Shown here: positions 5,329 through 7,087 of the stretch, in pieces
How the letters are laid out: each line of letters starts with the position of its first letter
Numbering within the stretch: the first letter of the stretch is position 1
Assembly (NCBI GenBank): GCA_036794395.1
Contig: DAIRGS010000363.1
Location: 1-7,087, forward strand
Source of the DNA: DASXMX01 sp036794395
Lineage (GTDB): Bacteria > Planctomycetota > Phycisphaerae > Tepidisphaerales > Tepidisphaeraceae
DNA length: 7,087 bases
Direction: 5' to 3'
Made by a program: the position numbers and the translations under genes
The notes under the pieces: generated by a model
What the model was told of the DNA's origin: nothing
What the model saw: only the letters and a program-made list of their open reading frames with translations
Database searches by the model: none

Positions 5329-5473
5329 TCGAGCCGGCTTTGGGAATCAATGATTTGCTGTTGTCGAATCACCCTTCCGACAGTTGCCGATTGGTGGGAC
5401 GGCCTAACCCTTCCGAAGCCTTTGGAATGGACGTTCGCCTCCTTCTAAACATTGCTACCGTACTTGCAACGCC

Positions 5474-7069
5474 ATGATTACCCGACTCATTATCGAAAAC
5501 TTCAAGGCGATCAAGGGCAGGCAAGAAATCGACCTGCGCCCGATCACGCTGCTTTTCGGTCCTAATAGCGGCGGCAAAAGCACGATCATCCATGCGATTC
5601 ATTATTTGCGCCACATTTTGGACAGAAAAAATCCAAATGTCGGACCGGAACTGGACGTGTTGGGCGAAGTAAATCTTGGGGGATTCACTAATCTGGTCCA
5701 TGGCCACGTTGAGACCCGAGATATCGTGCTCGGGGCGGAGTTCAAGATGCCGCATCCGGGGGAGCTATCCGAAAATCCGACGCTCGTAGAGCGACTCAGG
5801 GCGAAGATCGATCGTGTTTCGTTGACCCTCACAATTCACCATTCGGATTTCGTTATCTCCCGACTGTTCCGAGTAACCATTGAAGTTAATGGAGAGCCGC
5901 TCGCAGAATTCGATCCCATTGATCCCGGGGATGAACTCCAGATCTATTGGCGGCACCCGATCTTCGCGTCCGTTGAATTCGGGGAGCATCCCGCTGACCA
6001 GTTTCAGCGTGCGATCGAGGAGATTCTCGGTGTGGATGGCCCAATGAGATTCTGGCGCGAACAAATGAAAACGCGGCGAGCTTTGGGGGATGGTTCCAGC
6101 GAGGAACTCGAGAACCCAGTTAGTGTTAGCGTAGCCACGTGGTTACATGGAGGCCGGGATTATTCCGTCACAGATCCGAAGACGCTTGTTGTGCATTGTG
6201 CGGAGCCGGCAACACAAGAGCAGCGGAACGCGGCGAACTTCCTGGCGCAGGTTTTGACGCCGGTCATCGCAGAACCGATCGCGTATCTGCGGCACTACCT
6301 CCTCAAGGACTTCGGTCATCTCGGGCCGCTCCGTGTTGTCCCTTCATCGCGGCAAATGGCTGAGCAGCGGGTGAGGGACGAAACCGTGAACTGGTATAAC
6401 GGCGTTGCAGCCTGGGATATGCTTCGGCAGCCTACAGAGGAAGACCGGGCGCTGTGGTCGAGGGTTACCGACGCCCTCCACTCGCTCGACACGGGATTGA
6501 AGTTTGAACTCTCCACGTTTCGCGACTTCGAATATACGCGCACTGAGAGAGATATGCCGGATAGGCCTCGTATGCCCGGCCAGCTTGAAGAATTGATTCA
6601 TGTGTCGAGAGATGAAATTGAGCAACTCGACCCTCAGACGGCGGTCGAGCACTTGGACAGAATCCGTAATGCGATTAGCAGACTGCCGGAGCACGTGAGG
6701 TTGGTGATTACCGACGTTCGAACCAATACCCAGGTTAGCCCTCAGAACTTCGGCGTGGGGATTTCCCAAGTCCTTCCCGTCGTCATCGGCGCTGCCAGTG
6801 ACATGCCGAAACTCTTCGCCATCGAGCAGCCCGAGCTTCACATCCACCCCCGCCTTCAAGTGGCGCTTGGCGATATCTTCATCCACGCGGTGAAGGGCAA
6901 AGATCGCGATAATTCTTACCGGATTTTGCTCATCGAAACGCACAGCGAACACCTATTGCTTCGACTGCTACGGCGGATCAGGCAGTCGGCATCGAAGATG
7001 ACGGTTGAGGAGCGCGATTTGTTTACATCTGACGACCTAGTGCTCTGTCACACAATGATTTTAGGGTAG
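5474..7069 (+). CDS. OLD/RecF-like AAA ATPase (DUF3696-type), C-terminus probably frameshifted
   Basis: 531 residues. It begins with the ABC-like core seen in OLD and RecF relatives: 'LIIENFKAIKG' at 5-15 and Walker A G29-P-N-S-G-G-K35-S-T37. The middle holds 'HLGPLR' at 282-287. The C-terminal half has a signature-like 'NFGVGISQVLPVV' at 425-437, Walker B 'LFAIEQPELHIHP' at 447-459, and the switch region 'LLIETHSEHLLLRLLRRI' at 485-502 with H490. These motifs indicate ATP-driven dimerisation on DNA or a partner; there is no TOPRIM nuclease domain. From memory, relatives continue after 'DDLVLC' with a DUF3696 tail, but here a TAG follows eight codons later, and the -1 frame reads 'FRVDRLQLD' to the window edge. 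ATG 5474 is the only ATG or GTG start in frame after the stop at 5405, and it has no clear ribosome binding site. It may be a defence-type gene; its partner is not visible. Confidence 0.8.
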   Translation: MITRLIIENFKAIKGRQEIDLRPITLLFGPNSGGKSTIIHAIHYLRHILDRKNPNVGPELDVLGEVNLGGFTNLVHGHVETRDIVLGAEFKMPHPGELSENPTLVERLRAKIDRVSLTLTIHHSDFVISRLFRVTIEVNGEPLAEFDPIDPGDELQIYWRHPIFASVEFGEHPADQFQRAIEEILGVDGPMRFWREQMKTRRALGDGSSEELENPVSVSVATWLHGGRDYSVTDPKTLVVHCAEPATQEQRNAANFLAQVLTPVIAEPIAYLRHYLLKDFGHLGPLRVVPSSRQMAEQRVRDETVNWYNGVAAWDMLRQPTEEDRALWSRVTDALHSLDTGLKFELSTFRDFEYTRTERDMPDRPRMPGQLEELIHVSRDEIEQLDPQTAVEHLDRIRNAISRLPEHVRLVITDVRTNTQVSPQNFGVGISQVLPVVIGAASDMPKLFAIEQPELHIHPRLQVALGDIFIHAVKGKDRDNSYRILLIETHSEHLLLRLLRRIRQSASKMTVEERDLFTSDDLVLCHTMILG

Positions 7070-7087
7070 ACCGACTTCAGCTTGACC

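Larger units (their letters stand above)
5065..5473. other. Gene-free gap between lpxI and the ATPase
   Basis: No credible protein is encoded. An open frame at 5043-5309 overlaps lpxI and has no ribosome binding site or recognisable likeness. The gap holds a triple 10-base repeat (5091-5120), a dyad (5180-5199), a possible extended -10 box (5320-5328), and a 10-base direct repeat 'acccttccga' at 5371-5380 and 5407-5416. No terminator hairpin after lpxI was found. The palindromic repeats of the other gaps are absent here. Confidence 0.6.

Overview
The window looks like a piece of a Gram-negative chromosome, most likely from a planctomycete (Planctomycetota). This is an inference from two things. 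lpxI belongs to lipid A synthesis. The intergenic gaps are filled with 'accacggataacacgg' and 'cacgggcaagatgcccgtgccac' palindromic repeats, of a kind I associate from memory with planctomycete genomes. All five convincing genes larger than 500 bases, and one small gene, lie on the + strand.

Layout. 1-252 is repeat sequence: a truncated palindromic unit, then a long imperfect hairpin. 253-3320 encodes three parts of a polyamine-type ABC importer in the order potC (permease), potD (lipoprotein binding protein), potB (permease). No ATPase (potA) is in view. Between potD and potB lies a nested inverted-repeat element of about 310 bases (2149-2459). It surrounds the ribosome binding site and apparent start of potB and supplies the first 50 or so codons of that reading frame. 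A 33-base exact direct repeat (219-251 and 2382-2414) brackets potC-potD.

3444-3824 is a small exported Cys-rich protein with a strong ribosome binding site and a clear terminator. 3898-4224 has no gene and holds another copy of the palindromic repeat in reverse orientation plus three consecutive hairpins. 4225-5064 is lpxI, apparently starting with GTG just behind a TACAAT box. 5065-5473 has no convincing gene but holds a 10-base-period triple repeat and a dyad. 5474-7069 is an OLD/RecF-like ATPase with intact Walker motifs. Its reading frame stops just where the family's C-terminal domain should start, while the -1 frame continues with family-like sequence to the window edge.

How the genes work together: PotD would capture a polyamine-like substrate outside the inner membrane and hand it to the PotB/PotC channel, powered by a PotA encoded elsewhere. 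LpxI makes lipid X for lipid A. The ATPase may be the first gene of a defence-type or other accessory module whose partners lie beyond the right edge.
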